NCBI GenBank assembly: GCA_024867545.1
Contig: JANFNE010000022.1
Span: 62,001 to 126,000, forward strand
Direction of reading: 5' to 3'
DNA from: Phytopythium helicoides
Taxonomy: Eukaryota; Oomycota; Peronosporomycetes; Pythiales; Pythiaceae
DNA length: 64,000 bases
Under the pieces are notes generated by a model, which saw only the letters and a list, made by a program, of their open reading frames with translations, was not told the DNA's origin and did no database searches. The translations under genes were made by a program, and so were the position numbers. Position 1 is the first letter of the stretch. Each line of letters starts with the position of its first letter. Of this stretch, positions 8,830 through 19,359 are shown piece by piece.

Positions 8830-10235
8830 ATGGACGCGGAGAAGATCATCGGCACGGTGCTGCTGGCGCTGGCGGTGCTGTCGACGTGCGTGAACGAGTC
8901 GCGGCTGGTGCGAAGCGCGCTGAGCCTCGAGGAGGCGCGCGGGCTGGCGCTGGCACTGGCGGCTCCCGAGGCGCTGGAGCACCACGACGGCCGCCTCGTG
9001 CACTTCTCGGGGCTCATCCAGACGCCCGCCAACTCGACGCTCGATGGCGGCGAGGCCGGTCACGCTCGCGTGAATCCGTTCGTGATGGACCCGGTCTTCG
9101 GCGTGGCCGTCAAGGGCGTGCGGCTCCACCGCAGTGTGGAGATGCTGCAGTGGGTCGAGACGTCACATACGTCGACGAGCTCGACGCCGGAGGACGAAGA
9201 TCGCCGAGCGGACGACGAGCGAGAGCGAATCTACTTGTACGGCCTGGAGTGGAGAGAAGAGGTAATCGACAGCCGCACCTTCAACGACATGAGCTACTGG
9301 AACCCGCCGGAGGACGCGTGGCAATACCGCTCGCTGGTCGTCAAGGTTGGTCCTGTTGCCATTTGCTAGCGAGATCTACAAGCAAATTGGCTGATCTGGT
9401 CTTGGAAAATGTCAAGGCTGAGAACCTGCTCGTCGGAGACTTTGCGCTGCCCGATGCGCTAGTGGACCAGATACAACGCAAAGATGCTGTTAGCCTCGAC
9501 GCAGCCAGTCGGCGAGCGATGGCGAGTGTGCTGCAGCAGCGCCACGGCGCGGACTGGAAGCTCAAGAGCGCACTCCCCAACGCAAGCATTGAAGAAGATC
9601 AATATGCGTATCTGCGCCAGGATTCAATGAGCAGGGAGTCGGCGCTTGGAGATCTGCGCGTGTCGTTCACAGTCACGCCGAACTATCCCGTGACGGTGTG
9701 CGCCAAACAGAGCAAGGGCGGCTCGCTCGCCCCGTTCACGGCTTCGAATGGCGAGGACGTCTTTCTGCTTGAGGAGGGTGTACTTCCTCTGAACGAGCTT
9801 ATCGACAAGAGGTTGAGCACCAAGGTAAGCGGTGAGATTGCTGTCCACTGTTCGCGCTAGCCCAGACTGACTGCGATTTCTCCGCTGCTCAAACAGAACC
9901 GCGAGAACTGGTTCTTCCGGCTGTTTTCGAGCGTGCTGGGCTTCATCGGCTTTCTGGTTCTTCGTCCGCTTATCATCGCCCGCTATGGTCGCTTCGTGGC
10001 AAGCATCCAGCAGCACCTGCTCGCTAGCAGCCTCAGCGTCGGCCTGACGTTCGTGGTTGTCGGGATCAATTGGATCATGTACAGGTAAGTTCTATCGCAT
10101 TGCAGCTGCCATGGATGAGTCTGACGAGCTGTCCGCAGACCGCTATGGGCCATCGGCGCGACTGCCTTGGGCTGCTCGCCTGCATTGGCCGTGGTGGCGT
10201 GGCAGCACTTCAAGTTGTCGGTCAAGAACGACTAG
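8830..10235 (+). CDS. TMEM43: TMEM43 (LUMA) family membrane protein
   Basis: Four exons: 8830-9345, 9417-9824, 9897-10084 and 10139-10235, giving 402 residues. Intron sizes are 71, 72 and 54 bases. Family features are an N-terminal hydrophobic anchor, a long lumenal domain with YLYGLEWREEVIDSRTF, GDLRVSFTV followed by VTVCAKQ and LVPF-like LAPFTASNGE, then a C-terminal hydrophobic block ending FYR-like MYRPLWAIG. TMEM43 proteins sit in the inner nuclear envelope/ER and interact with lamins and emerin in animals. The first acceptor was placed at 9416 because only that keeps phase 0 and continues into AENLLVGDF as the family does. PNO1 follows on the same strand. Confidence 0.88.
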
Positions 10236-10289
10236 CTTCCATTTTCATCCAATGAAGGGCCATATTTCCGAAAATTCTCTTCATTTTGA

Positions 10290-10294
10290 CCAAT
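10290..10294 (+). promoter_or_regulatory. CCAAT box upstream of PNO1
   Basis: GACCAATCA lies 128 bases upstream of the PNO1 ATG, just after a pyrimidine-rich TTCATTTTG that resembles an initiator. The spacer to the upstream gene is only 186 bases, so this is its likely promoter. Inferred from motif and position only. Confidence 0.3.
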
Positions 10295-10421
10295 CAAGCG
10301 TTAGTAGCCGTCACTCCAGTCATTCCGTCCCGCGCGAGGAGCTCTTCATTCGCGAGTGGACACCACCGACGCCACAGCTCCGCTCCACGTCGACCGCAAG
10401 CACAGCCAGCAGCCCAGCAGC

Positions 10422-11141
10422 ATGGAGGTGGATTCGGTGGCCGGGCAGGACGTGATGATCTCGGCGGAGGCGATCGCGGCCGCGCAGCAGCAGCAGCAGC
10501 AGCAGCAGCAGATGGGCGACATGATGGACATGGAGGCCGACGGCGGCGTGGTGCCCAGCTTCCCGGCGCTGAGCGCGCAGGAGATGGCGGGCGGCAAGAA
10601 CGACTTCCGGCGCGTGCGCGTGCCAGCGCACCGGTACACGCCGCTGAAGAACGATTGGCCCAACATCATGAAGCCCATCGTGGAGCACCTGCACCTGCAG
10701 ATCCGCATGAACACCAAGACGCGCTGCATCGAGCTCAAGAACTCACCGCACACGGTGGATGCCGGCGCGCTGCAGAAGGCCGCCGACTTCGTGCAGGCCT
10801 ACATGATGGGCTTCGAGGTGCAGGACGCCGTCGCACTGCTGCGACTCGAGGACCTGTTCATCGACACGTTCGAGGTCAACGACGTCAAGATGCTCAAGGG
10901 CGACCACCTCAGCCGCGCCATCGGCCGCGTTGCCGGACAGGACGGAAAGACCAAGTACGCCATCGAGAATGCCACGCGCACGCGCATTGTGCTGGCCGAC
11001 CAGAAGGTGCACATTCTCGGCTCCTTCGCCAACATCAAGCTCGCGCGTGACGCCATTTGCTCGCTCATCATGGGTGCGCCGCCCGGCAAGGTGTACAATA
11101 AAATGCGCGGTGTCGCCAGCCGCATGAACGAGCGCTTCTAA
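10422..11141 (+). CDS. PNO1: PNO1/Dim2, KH-domain ribosome assembly factor
   Basis: A 239-residue intronless protein. The ATG at 10422 is the first in frame. Residues 1-65 are low-complexity with a nine-Gln tract encoded by CAG repeats (10483-10511). The conserved core begins at FRRVRVPAHRYTPLKNDW and continues through NPKTR-like NTKTRCIELKN, a first degenerate KH-like region, and the KH domain with HLSRAIGRVAGQDGKTK. It closes with GSFANIKLARDAICSLI and PPGKVYNKMR. PNO1 binds NOB1 and pre-18S rRNA during late 40S maturation in nucleolus and cytoplasm. Sequence identity to the family is evident along the whole core. Confidence 0.95.
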   Translation: MEVDSVAGQDVMISAEAIAAAQQQQQQQQQMGDMMDMEADGGVVPSFPALSAQEMAGGKNDFRRVRVPAHRYTPLKNDWPNIMKPIVEHLHLQIRMNTKTRCIELKNSPHTVDAGALQKAADFVQAYMMGFEVQDAVALLRLEDLFIDTFEVNDVKMLKGDHLSRAIGRVAGQDGKTKYAIENATRTRIVLADQKVHILGSFANIKLARDAICSLIMGAPPGKVYNKMRGVASRMNERF

Positions 11142-11361
11142 GCGTTTGGTTTTGGCTGGAGTGGGCTGCGGTTTTCGCGTCGGAGGAGGCGCCAGCTCGC
11201 GATCTGCCACCTGCTGGGAGTTTAGAGTCGCATCCAATGGGCGGTGGATGGTGAACGGCGCGGCGGTAGTGCGTTGCCGATAAATATATTGTGTAATTAC
11301 TCGGGTTGATGCTGCGCTTAATGGTCTTGGTGGTGTCGTGTCAGACGCGCAGTTGGGCTGG

Positions 11362-12032
11362 CTAGGACCGTTGACGCGCTGCGTTGGTAGCGTGCACGAT
11401 GCGGTTGAGCTCAACGTTGACCAGCTCAACAGTCTTGTCGGCCTCGAAGCAGTCGAACAGCTCCAGGTCGACGCCGGGCATGTCGCTGTAGAAGGCTAAA
11501 ATCTGTCATGGCAAGCCCAGTCGTCAGCCCTCCATGCCAATCAACCGACCGGAAACCTTCAACGCACCGTGTGGCCGAAGCCGTAGCACGAAAAGAGCCG
11601 TTCGTCGCCCTTGACATGCACTACCTGCGAGTCGATCTGGTTGAGCGTCGCGGCTGCACGAGGAGAGAGACCACCCTGTCAGTTTTCGTACCCATGCCAA
11701 GCGCGCCGACGACGCAACGCACCGAACTGCATGGCCGCTCGCTTGAGGCTCAGGATGGTGCGCGTGAGCTCGTCCGTGTTGACCTCCGGCACCTCGGACT
11801 GCGCGCTGTTCCGTCATGAACCGAGGCCCCGTCAGCAGTCGAGCCACCTGATACCCAGCCGAAACGCCAGGCGAAAGCGGGAAACGCACATGAGCTCGCC
11901 CGAGCCGCCGTCTAGCAGGCAGATGTACGAGGTGCCAGGGTACGTGGCCCGTAGCCGAGCAAACTGCTCCTGGAACATGGCGCCCGCCTGGCTGTTGCGC
12001 CGCCGCGAGAAGCACGCGCACAGCAGGCTCAT
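11362..12032 (-). CDS. Small four-exon protein, possibly roadblock/LC7-like
   Basis: Exons on the minus strand are 12032-11890, 11805-11723, 11653-11568 and 11502-11362. Introns are 84, 69 and 65 bases with consensus ends, and all phases fit, giving 150 residues. It begins MSLLCACFSRRR, where the Cys pair near the N-terminus could be lipidated. It then has a predicted beta/alpha pattern: SYICLLDGG, a helix TRTILSLKRAAMQFA, QVVHVKGDERLFSCY, and a C-terminal helix ending NRIVHATNAARQ. This order resembles roadblock/longin-type small GTPase regulators, but I cannot prove that. No long open frame exists here, so single-exon gene finders will miss it. Confidence 0.65.
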
Positions 12033-12453
12033 GGGGCGGCGAGGGGGAGAAGCAACGACTGCGGACGACTAGTCAGCAGCTTCGAAGACCCGAAATTTTG
12101 CGTGCTTAGTCACTGTACCGAGGTAGAGGTTGGCGACGAGCTCATGGATTTGTTAGCACCTCGCAGGAAAAGCCGTGGTAAACCCGGCATCCAACGATAA
12201 AAGACGATGACTGGGAAAGGAACCCGGTGAAAATGCAACAATGCCTGAGCAAACAGTGCTATCTGCGGGCAACGCTGAGCGCACCTGCAGACACTTTGAG
12301 GCCCCTGATGTGTTAGGTTGGCGCTCGGCAAAAAAACGGCAGGTCTTGGCTGGCCATGGAGCATGTAGTTGAGAAGCATCAGCATGTTCTTCGAGGCGTT
12401 GATCACTTCATTCACCGACTGGCATCTAGATGTCTACACGCGATCGGATGCTA
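12033..12453. other. Spacer upstream of the roadblock-like gene
   Basis: 421 bases between the TRAPPC11 stop and the ATG of the small gene, both on the minus strand. No protein-like frame, repeat or hairpin was found. It is presumably the TRAPPC11 3' UTR plus the next promoter. Confidence 0.35.
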
Positions 12454-15400
12454 CTACGCCCTTCCGGGTGGCGTCCACTGCGGGCAGTCGCGAGGGAGTA
12501 CGAACAGCTCGCGACGCTCGTCGGAGCTCGTGAACGGTGTGTTGTACGTGGTCGACACGATCTCCAGCAGCGGCAGGCGAATGTAGCCTGCGGGTTTCAA
12601 CATCCATCACACGTCAATGCAAGGCTACCGCCGCATAGCACAGAGCGCAGCATTCATACCTGTCTTGGTGGGGACGAGCCCAATCCGCACCACCTGCTCG
12701 TCGAACGGCAGCAGCTCCTCGATGGCGTTGGTGCGGCCGGCGATGAAAAAATCGCCCGTCTCGTCCACAGGCTTGATTCGGAGACTGTGGAACGCGTTTT
12801 CGTTGTTCTTGACATGCAAATCCAGTGGCACGAGCATGCCCTCTACGCCGAACGGCGGCGTGTGGATCTCAAATGTCAGCGGTGACTCCACAAACGACAC
12901 CGTCGGCAAGTCCAGCAGAGTGGTGACAACATCGTTTCGCGGACCGTCGGGTGCGCTAGTGATGACAGAAGAAATTCGCCTCCAGGTGACTTTGACTCGG
13001 CCCAGCATCGCGAATGGCGCTTGCAGTCGTGGCCGGAGCCGTAAACTGAACGACCGCGAGTCGCCCGCCCGAAACACAGCTTCTCGGTCGGATGATCCCG
13101 CTGCAGAATCTTCAGAAGACAGCTCGCCAAAACCCGAAGGCACGAGCTCATCGACCAGATTTCGCTCAATTGGCTCAAATTCCATCGACAACACCTTGAG
13201 AGCCTCGGGACAAGCCCCAATAAGCGCGCCTTGTAGCGTGACCATTTTTCCGATGTAAGCGAAGGAGTCCTTGCTCCGCGGCACACCGCCAATGGAGGCG
13301 GTCTCGTGAAGTCCGCCCTTAGGGAAATCGTGGATGAACCCACCTTCGACGGTGAAAGGGTTCGCGCACGGTACCTCATACACTTCTTCCAAACTCACGC
13401 CAACGCCCGAGCGAGTAGCGTACGCGACCGACACTACGACTCGAGTTATGATTGGACGACTCGAGCGAACAATGACTCGAAGCCGCTGTTCGCCACACTG
13501 CTCTAAGTTTGCGAGCGGCATCCAATCCCGTGGCTGCAGCGACGCATCCACTTGCAAAGGCGTAATTGGACCGCCAGGTTCTTGCTGAGTAAAGAAGAAG
13601 GCATCCTGAGGCGCATTCGACATTGGTGAGGGCTCACACCGAACTCGGAAGTTCACATTCTCCAGCACGTCCTCATTCGCTGATAGCTTGAACTCGAGCA
13701 TACGGAAATCACCAGCGATAAGAGGTCCTTGGGTAACAATCGAAAGCTTTGCTTTTGGCCGTGGTTGCAAGATTACAACCGCAGGACCCCGAGCAAGAAC
13801 TTCATCCTCGACTCCATCGTTGTCATCCAGGCCGACTGCACTGAGGTCGCTGCTAGTCTTCGATAGCTCCGACAACGAGAACATTGACTTCCGTCGCGCA
13901 AAGCTCGGAGAAGCTGACCCATTCCCCATCGCCGGGACACGGCCTTCACTGAAAAATGGATTCGATGGATCGCGCGCCAAGGGCACCGGCTGGTCGACAA
14001 GTAGGTTGAAAATCAAAAATTCTTGCTCAGTTGTGGTGTCTTCGACGGGGTTTAGTTGGTTTGATAGGTAAAATTTGGCTTCTTGAAAACGAAGTACCTC
14101 CTTGCCCTCCAGTATACGAAGAGGAACCGTGAGCTTGACAGGCAATCGGTAGCCAAACTCAAGCAAGGAAGTCAATCGCCCATTTTCCGATTTCTTGAGG
14201 AGACCAGGCTCACACGAAGTGTCGTGGAACACCACGCAATTGTACCGGTCATCCGTGAACTTGAGCTCTAACTTGGAAATCGTTACAGACGATGGGAAGA
14301 AGGATTCCAGGAGAACTTCAAGGTTGGTGTTTTCCTTCACACATGCAAACACGCTGTCAAAACGAGCCGAAGCTGCGAACAAAGCTCTACACTGATCCAG
14401 TGCAACTTCATGGCCGTCTCCGAGCGTAGACGTGGTCGTAAAAGGGGATCCTAATCGGCTTGGATCTCGCCATGCAAGAATCATAGACTCTTGGATTCGC
14501 ACACGCTCTGTAACCGGGACAAAGTCCTCCATCGCTGGAGATAGCAGTTGAAGGGAATAGTCGATATATGCCGCAGTGTCGCCTTGTCGGAAAGTGCAGA
14601 TGAGAAGCTGCTTCAGAATTTGGCTCACTTGAGCCCACCAGCGCTCCACTGTGAAGATCATTTTTGCCTTCTGAAGCTCTGCCCTCGCTCGCTCATACTC
14701 TCCTGCAGCTAGTCGCTCAGTTCCAAGCTGAACAAGAAGCCGGCTTTTCAGTCGGTTGCGCGGGGTCTTCTGATCGGCAACATATATCGACAAGTGCTGG
14801 ATCGATTGCTCCAGAAGATGGAGGGTCCGCTTTGCATGTGGAACAGACCGCTCCAGCGCATGACGATACTTGGCGAGGGCATCTATTGTCGGCTCCTGCG
14901 ACGGTGAGTTGGCCTCCGCCACCACAGGATCACCACCTACATACACGGATGGCACCACAATAAAGTCCTTCTCAGTCAAGATTTCCCCGTTCAAGGCCGC
15001 CTTGGAGTAAGTAGACGACGTGAGTCCCAGCTTTGCAGCTGCCTTTCGGCGATAAGTCGCATATTTTGCCGCGATTGACAAGTACAGATACGGTTCCTTG
15101 TAGACATCCGAGTCGAGTCCGGGAGCCGCCAAAGAGCCACGTATGGATACAGCTTCGGCAAGCAGCTGCCCAAAAACATGGTACTGGCGAGAAAGCCATT
15201 CCCAGTGCTCATATGCACGCTCTGCTGGACCTACAGCAGATGCATACGCATTCACATGGCGCTGCAGCTGCTCCACAGCACCTTTTACATTGTTTGCCGA
15301 GAAGATCAGGTGATAGCACAGCTTGAAGTTGATGAACTCGGCCATCGTTTTCACCTGAGTGTACCCGACCACATCGTTGTTCTTGTCGTTGGGCTCGATG

Positions 15401-16265
15401 AGTGGGAGCGCGACAACGGCACGATAGGCAGCTTCATAATGCTGAAGCACCTTGGTCGTGTATCGCCGGAACTCGTAGTAGTGCGCGATCTTGAAGCAGT
15501 GGCGCACAAACAGGATCTGATGCGCCGCCGACTTGTTGAGCACTTTCTTGTACCGCTTGACGCGCTTCGCTTGGGCCTTGTAGTACTCTAGCGCATAGTT
15601 GCGGATGGACGACTCGAGCTTTGCGATCAGACTAGATCCGCGCGTGATATCCCGCGAGCGCACCAGGATCAGCCCTTTCGAGTCGGTCTCCAGCCGCTTG
15701 CGGAGGCTCGCGAGGCGCTCGTCCGTGACGCTCACGGGCGCCACTCCCACGTCGTCGACCTGCTGCACCAGGATGAGCAAAACCTTGCACTCTCGCGCTG
15801 AATGGACGGAACGAGCGGTCAGACAGCGCTGCGCACGGACACTCGCAGATCGTCGGCCTTACCCGATACGGCGCGCTTGATCCTGTCCATCTCGTCTCGC
15901 ATGAGGGCCTCCTGCGCGAGCCAGTCGCGTTGGCTCCAGCGCGGATCGAACTCGTGGAAGAGCAGCACGACGGCGGGCAGCAGCTCGTGGTGTTTCTTGA
16001 GCCAGCGCGCCTTGAGGATGCCCTGCACGCGGTAGCCATCCAGGTCTCGCTGGCTCTGGTTCGGGAACGTGCCGTGCTTCTCGCGCACCTCCTTCTTCCC
16101 CGGGAACCGGTGGTCGGCCGGCAGCGTCGCGAAGTGCAGCTTGGGCACGAACTCCTCGTTCACCGTGCGCACCAGCGCCAGCACGCGCGCCTGAAGCTCA
16201 CGCGCGCCCAGCGCCGCCACCAGCGGGTACGGCGTCTCCTTGAGCTCCGCCCCGAAGCTCTCCAT
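12454..16265 (-). CDS. TRAPPC11: TRAPPC11, foie gras/gryzun subunit of TRAPPIII
   Basis: Exons are 16265-15837, 15783-12660 and 12587-12454, giving 1228 residues (human about 1130). N-terminal block GILKARWLKKHHELLPAVV matches the family. The foie gras domain runs from about residue 289 (MAEFINFKLCYHLIFSANN) through AYEHWEWLSRQYHVFGQLL. The C-terminal gryzun-like region ends in the small third exon (YIRLPLLEIVSTTYNTPF). TRAPPC11 helps assemble the TRAPPIII Rab1 exchange complex for ER-Golgi traffic and autophagy. An in-frame ATG at 16394 adds 43 unconserved residues, so 16265 is preferred. Two phase-0 donors (after 15837 or 15843) are possible for intron 1. The 5' end faces glyoxalase II. Confidence 0.92.
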
Positions 16266-16431
16266 GGGGCTCCGCGCGGCGGCGAGATCCCGCGGCCTTT
16301 CTCGCCCGGTTTTCTCCCCGACTGACACGATGGCACTTGGTCGGGCATTCCACGAGCAGAACCGACCAATACCGGTAATACCGACGCCTTCCATCCATCG
16401 CCGCGATCATTTGGGCAACAAAAGCGAGCCG
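16266..16431. promoter_or_regulatory. Bidirectional promoter TRAPPC11/glyoxalase II
   Basis: Only 166 bases separate the two divergent ATGs. The region contains CCAAT (16366-16370) followed by a short repeated ATACCGGTAATACCG element around 16370-16383. Both genes must be driven from here or from inside each other's 5' ends. Confidence 0.5.
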
Positions 16432-17577
16432 ATGCTGCTGCTGCCGGCGGGGCGGATGCTGCTGCGCCGTCAGCTGGCGGGCGCGGCTGTTGGCGCGGTG
16501 GGGGCGCAGCAGCGCGCGATGTTCAGCGGGGTCGCGCCGCCCGCGCAGAAGAAGAAGAAGTACCTGAATGACCCGAGTCTGCGCGTGCGGATCGTGCCCA
16601 TGTTCAGCGACAACTACGGTTAGTCGGCACTCTCTGCGAGGATGTAGTGGATGTGGAGCTAATGGTTGTGGGTGTCGGCGCTGCCAGGCTACGTTGTGGT
16701 GGACGAGGTGAACAACACGATGTTCGCGGTGGACCCGGCCGAGCCCGACAAGATCCTCCCCGTGCTGCACGAGGAAGAGAAGCTGCGCAAGCGCGAGTTC
16801 CTCGGTATCCTCACGACACACAAGCACGCGTACGTTGCACTCGGATGGTCTGCGTGAGATGTGGTGGAGGCGCTGACGGCTGCTTGGTTTTTATAATTCA
16901 GGGACCACGCAGGAGGCAACTCGGAGATGGCCGAGCAGTACCCGAACCTGACGGTCACTGGTCCGGCAAGCGAGATGATTCCAGCCTGCAACAAGCCTCT
17001 CATGGGCGGAGAAAAGTTCAAGATGGGAGCCACAAAGATCAAGGCGCTGTCTGTGCCGTGCCATACACGCGGGCATCTCGCCTACGTCGTGACAGGCGAC
17101 CCCGAGACCCCGCCGCTGCTTTTCCCCGGCGACACGCTGTTTGTCGGCGGGTGCGGTCGTTTCTTCGAAGGAACAGCTGAGGACATGTACCACGCACTCT
17201 ACGAAGTCATCTTGACGCTCCCGAAGGACACCCGCGTGTACTGCGGACACGAGTGCGTGGCGTTCTTGCGGTCACTGATTGTGTTTTGCTTCTGTAGTTT
17301 TACTCACTCGCACTGATCTGTGCGCAGATACACCATGTCGAATTTGCGCTTTGCGCTCAGCGTGGATCCTTCGAACGCAGTTCTCCGCGACAAGATCGCG
17401 TCAGTTCGCATTCGCCGCGCCAAGAACCTCCCAAGCGTGCCGTCGACGCTGCGCGAAGAGATGCTGTACAACCCTTTCTTGCGCGTGCACAACGAAACGA
17501 TTCGCAACGCAGTAGGAGGCTCAGACCCTGTCAGCGTGCTTGAGAATCTACGTCGGCGAAAGGATTCATTCGAGTGA
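16432..17577 (+). CDS. HAGH: Mitochondrial glyoxalase II (hydroxyacylglutathione hydrolase)
   Basis: Exons are 16432-16618, 16688-16829, 16902-17252 and 17328-17577, giving 309 residues. The N-terminal 50 residues are Arg/Ala-rich without acids, a mitochondrial presequence. The metallo-beta-lactamase fold starts at MFSDNYGYVVVDE. Metal ligands are THKHADHAGG (codons split by intron 2), the His in CHTRGH, the Asp in FPGDTLFVGGCGRFFEG, and the His in CGHEYTMSNLRFA (split by intron 3). It hydrolyses S-D-lactoylglutathione to D-lactate and glutathione, finishing methylglyoxal detoxification. The intron boundaries are fixed by these conserved motifs. The 3' end converges with the first Mpv17 gene 92 bases away. 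Confidence 0.95.
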
Positions 17578-17669
17578 AAAGCTTGGCTCAACGCGCCGAG
17601 AAAGTAGGGCCTCTGCAACTATGATCAATCATCCGGTTCTATTCAACCTCCTCTCCAAAAGGAAAATAA

Positions 17670-18266
17670 CTAAGCGCTCGCCACTTTGATTTCTGACGAG
17701 TTTGCTCGCTCGCTCGATGTCAAGGACAAGAATGTGGACCAGCCCATACTCACGCAGTTGATGAACAGGATGCGATACCGCAGCGGCACGACCCCATGCG
17801 TAAGGATATTGGCGAATGGCCAGACCTTGTAGTTGGCTACCATCGTCTTGGGGATTTTCTCCACCGCAAAGTCGAACGCGTCGCTGACTGACTGGCCTTC
17901 CATCACCTTAGTGACCGTGAAGAAGAGCATGTTGGAGCACGGCGCAAACACGACCATGTCGAGCAGGATCTTCTTGGCCACTACAGCCACTCCCGCGCTG
18001 CCGACCTTGCGCTCCACGAAGTTGACCCATGTGTGCGCGATTGGAGCAAACAGCGCCCCGCCCCACAGCATCATCCTCGCCGTTCGGGCAACACTGGCCG
18101 ACCGAGCATCTGCGTCCTCCTGGTCGCTGGGCTCACCAGCTCTGGCCTTCTCGACGCGCTGGGCGATGCGGTCGCCGACTCCGAACAGCACCGCGGACGT
18201 CAGGCTCTTCGTGAGCACGGGCGACGACCGCAGCCAGCCGTCGTAGACGGCGTGCAGCCTGCGCAT
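17670..18266 (-). CDS. Mpv17/PMP22 family membrane protein, copy 1
   Basis: A 198-residue intronless protein. The ATG at 18266 (MRRLHAVYDGWL) aligns with the starts of the other three copies. Family signatures are PVLTKSLTSAVLFGVGDRIAQ near the N-terminus, RMMLWGGALFAPIAHTWVNF, and the C-terminal NYKVWPFANILTHGVVPLRYR followed by a W-S-T-F-L-S segment. Four hydrophobic helices are expected. Relatives (Mpv17, PXMP2, Sym1) are inner mitochondrial or peroxisomal membrane channels. It contains a short acidic insert (residues about 50-62) that varies between copies. First of four tandem paralogues on the same strand. Confidence 0.9.
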   Translation of the reverse strand: MRRLHAVYDGWLRSSPVLTKSLTSAVLFGVGDRIAQRVEKARAGEPSDQEDADARSASVARTARMMLWGGALFAPIAHTWVNFVERKVGSAGVAVVAKKILLDMVVFAPCSNMLFFTVTKVMEGQSVSDAFDFAVEKIPKTMVANYKVWPFANILTHGVVPLRYRILFINCVSMGWSTFLSLTSSERANSSEIKVASA

Positions 18267-18459
18267 GGCAGTCACGCGATGGGCGGCTGTCGCTTGACGC
18301 GCAAACTGATACTCGATTAGGTTGTTTTGCAACGGACATTGACTTGCGAAGACGCTACAGCGATACCTTATTGAGTGTGGTTGAAGCCAACTGGCAGTGG
18401 CATGTCAACTGCATTTGTCTGTCGCCTATAAGTTACCGCCACTCGAGCCTCTGCTCGAA

Positions 18460-19104
18460 CTAACTGGAGCTCACGATGACGGGACTCGAGCGATGTCCGC
18501 TGGAGGCGTCCACGGGTTTGCTGGCACGTTGAGATAGATACGCGGACCACCCGAGGCTGACAACGTTGACGAAGAGGAGCCGGTACTCGAGCGGCACGAC
18601 ACCGAACGTGACGATGTTTGTCATCGGCCACAACGAGTAGTTGGCCGCGACCGTGGCTGGCGTCTTGGCGATCGCGACGTCGAGTGCCTCTCGAAACGGG
18701 ATGCCCTCCATGAGTTGCGTGCTCGTGAAGAACCAGATGGGCATCTGCGGCGCCACAAAGATCATGTCGGCGACGACCTTCTTGAGCACGGCGGTCATCG
18801 TTCTACCCTGAATCACGCGGTCCACCGTATTGTACCAAGTGTGCATCAGCGGCGTGTGGATGAAGGCGCCCCACGCCATCATGCGCATCGTGCGCGCCAC
18901 CGTGGGGCTCACCAGCCTTCCTTCTTTCTCTTTATCGCTAGCTTGGCAACCGTCATCCTCGTCCTCGTCTCGTTTGTAGTAGGCCTCGATCCGCTGCGCG
19001 ATGCGATCTCCCGTGCCAAACAGCACTGCGGACGTCGTGGCTTTGGTGAGCAGCGGCGCCCGATGCAGCCACTCATCGTACAGAAGTCGGAACCGTGCGG
19101 CCAT
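18460..19104 (-). CDS. Mpv17/PMP22 family membrane protein, copy 2
   Basis: A 214-residue intronless protein starting MAARFRLLYDEWLHRAPL. It carries the same GTGDRIAQRIE motif, RMMAWGAFIHTPLMHTWYN, and NYSLWPMTNIVTFGVVPLEYR block as its neighbours. The variable loop here is a strongly acidic and basic insert (about residues 42-62, rich in Asp, Glu and Lys). The C-terminal tail after the last helix is longer and Ser-rich. In the middle helix it reads FVAPQMPIWFF where other copies have PxxxxLFF, so it is the most diverged of the array. Probably a mitochondrial or peroxisomal membrane protein. Confidence 0.9.
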   Translation of the reverse strand: MAARFRLLYDEWLHRAPLLTKATTSAVLFGTGDRIAQRIEAYYKRDEDEDDGCQASDKEKEGRLVSPTVARTMRMMAWGAFIHTPLMHTWYNTVDRVIQGRTMTAVLKKVVADMIFVAPQMPIWFFTSTQLMEGIPFREALDVAIAKTPATVAANYSLWPMTNIVTFGVVPLEYRLLFVNVVSLGWSAYLSQRASKPVDASSGHRSSPVIVSSS

Positions 19105-19359
19105 GGGCTGCTTGGATGCGTTTTGTCAAATGCGCAATTGGTGTCAAGAGCTGTTTGCATCTGCGATCGATCGAGTGACGTAGCGGAGGTACGTGTCACA
19201 ACCTTACCCATCATCCGGAGCTTGCTGACAACGCTGGCTTTGCAGCAGCAGCTACGGCGTAGTGTACGCCCGCGCCGTACACCACCAAGCGCGCCACGTG
19301 ACCTCATGGATCTGTTGAATGCATCCTCGCTCTATATTTATGGTCTCTACTTGTGCAGG

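Noticed and set aside
8776..9129. N-terminal extension of CadD-like copy 2
   Set aside because: It is antisense to TMEM43 exon 1 and shows only His/Arg-rich shadow sequence; the family begins at the ATG at 8775.
16266..16394. In-frame 43-residue N-terminal extension of TRAPPC11
   Set aside because: It is not conserved and occupies the shared promoter; the ATG at 16265 aligns with the family start.
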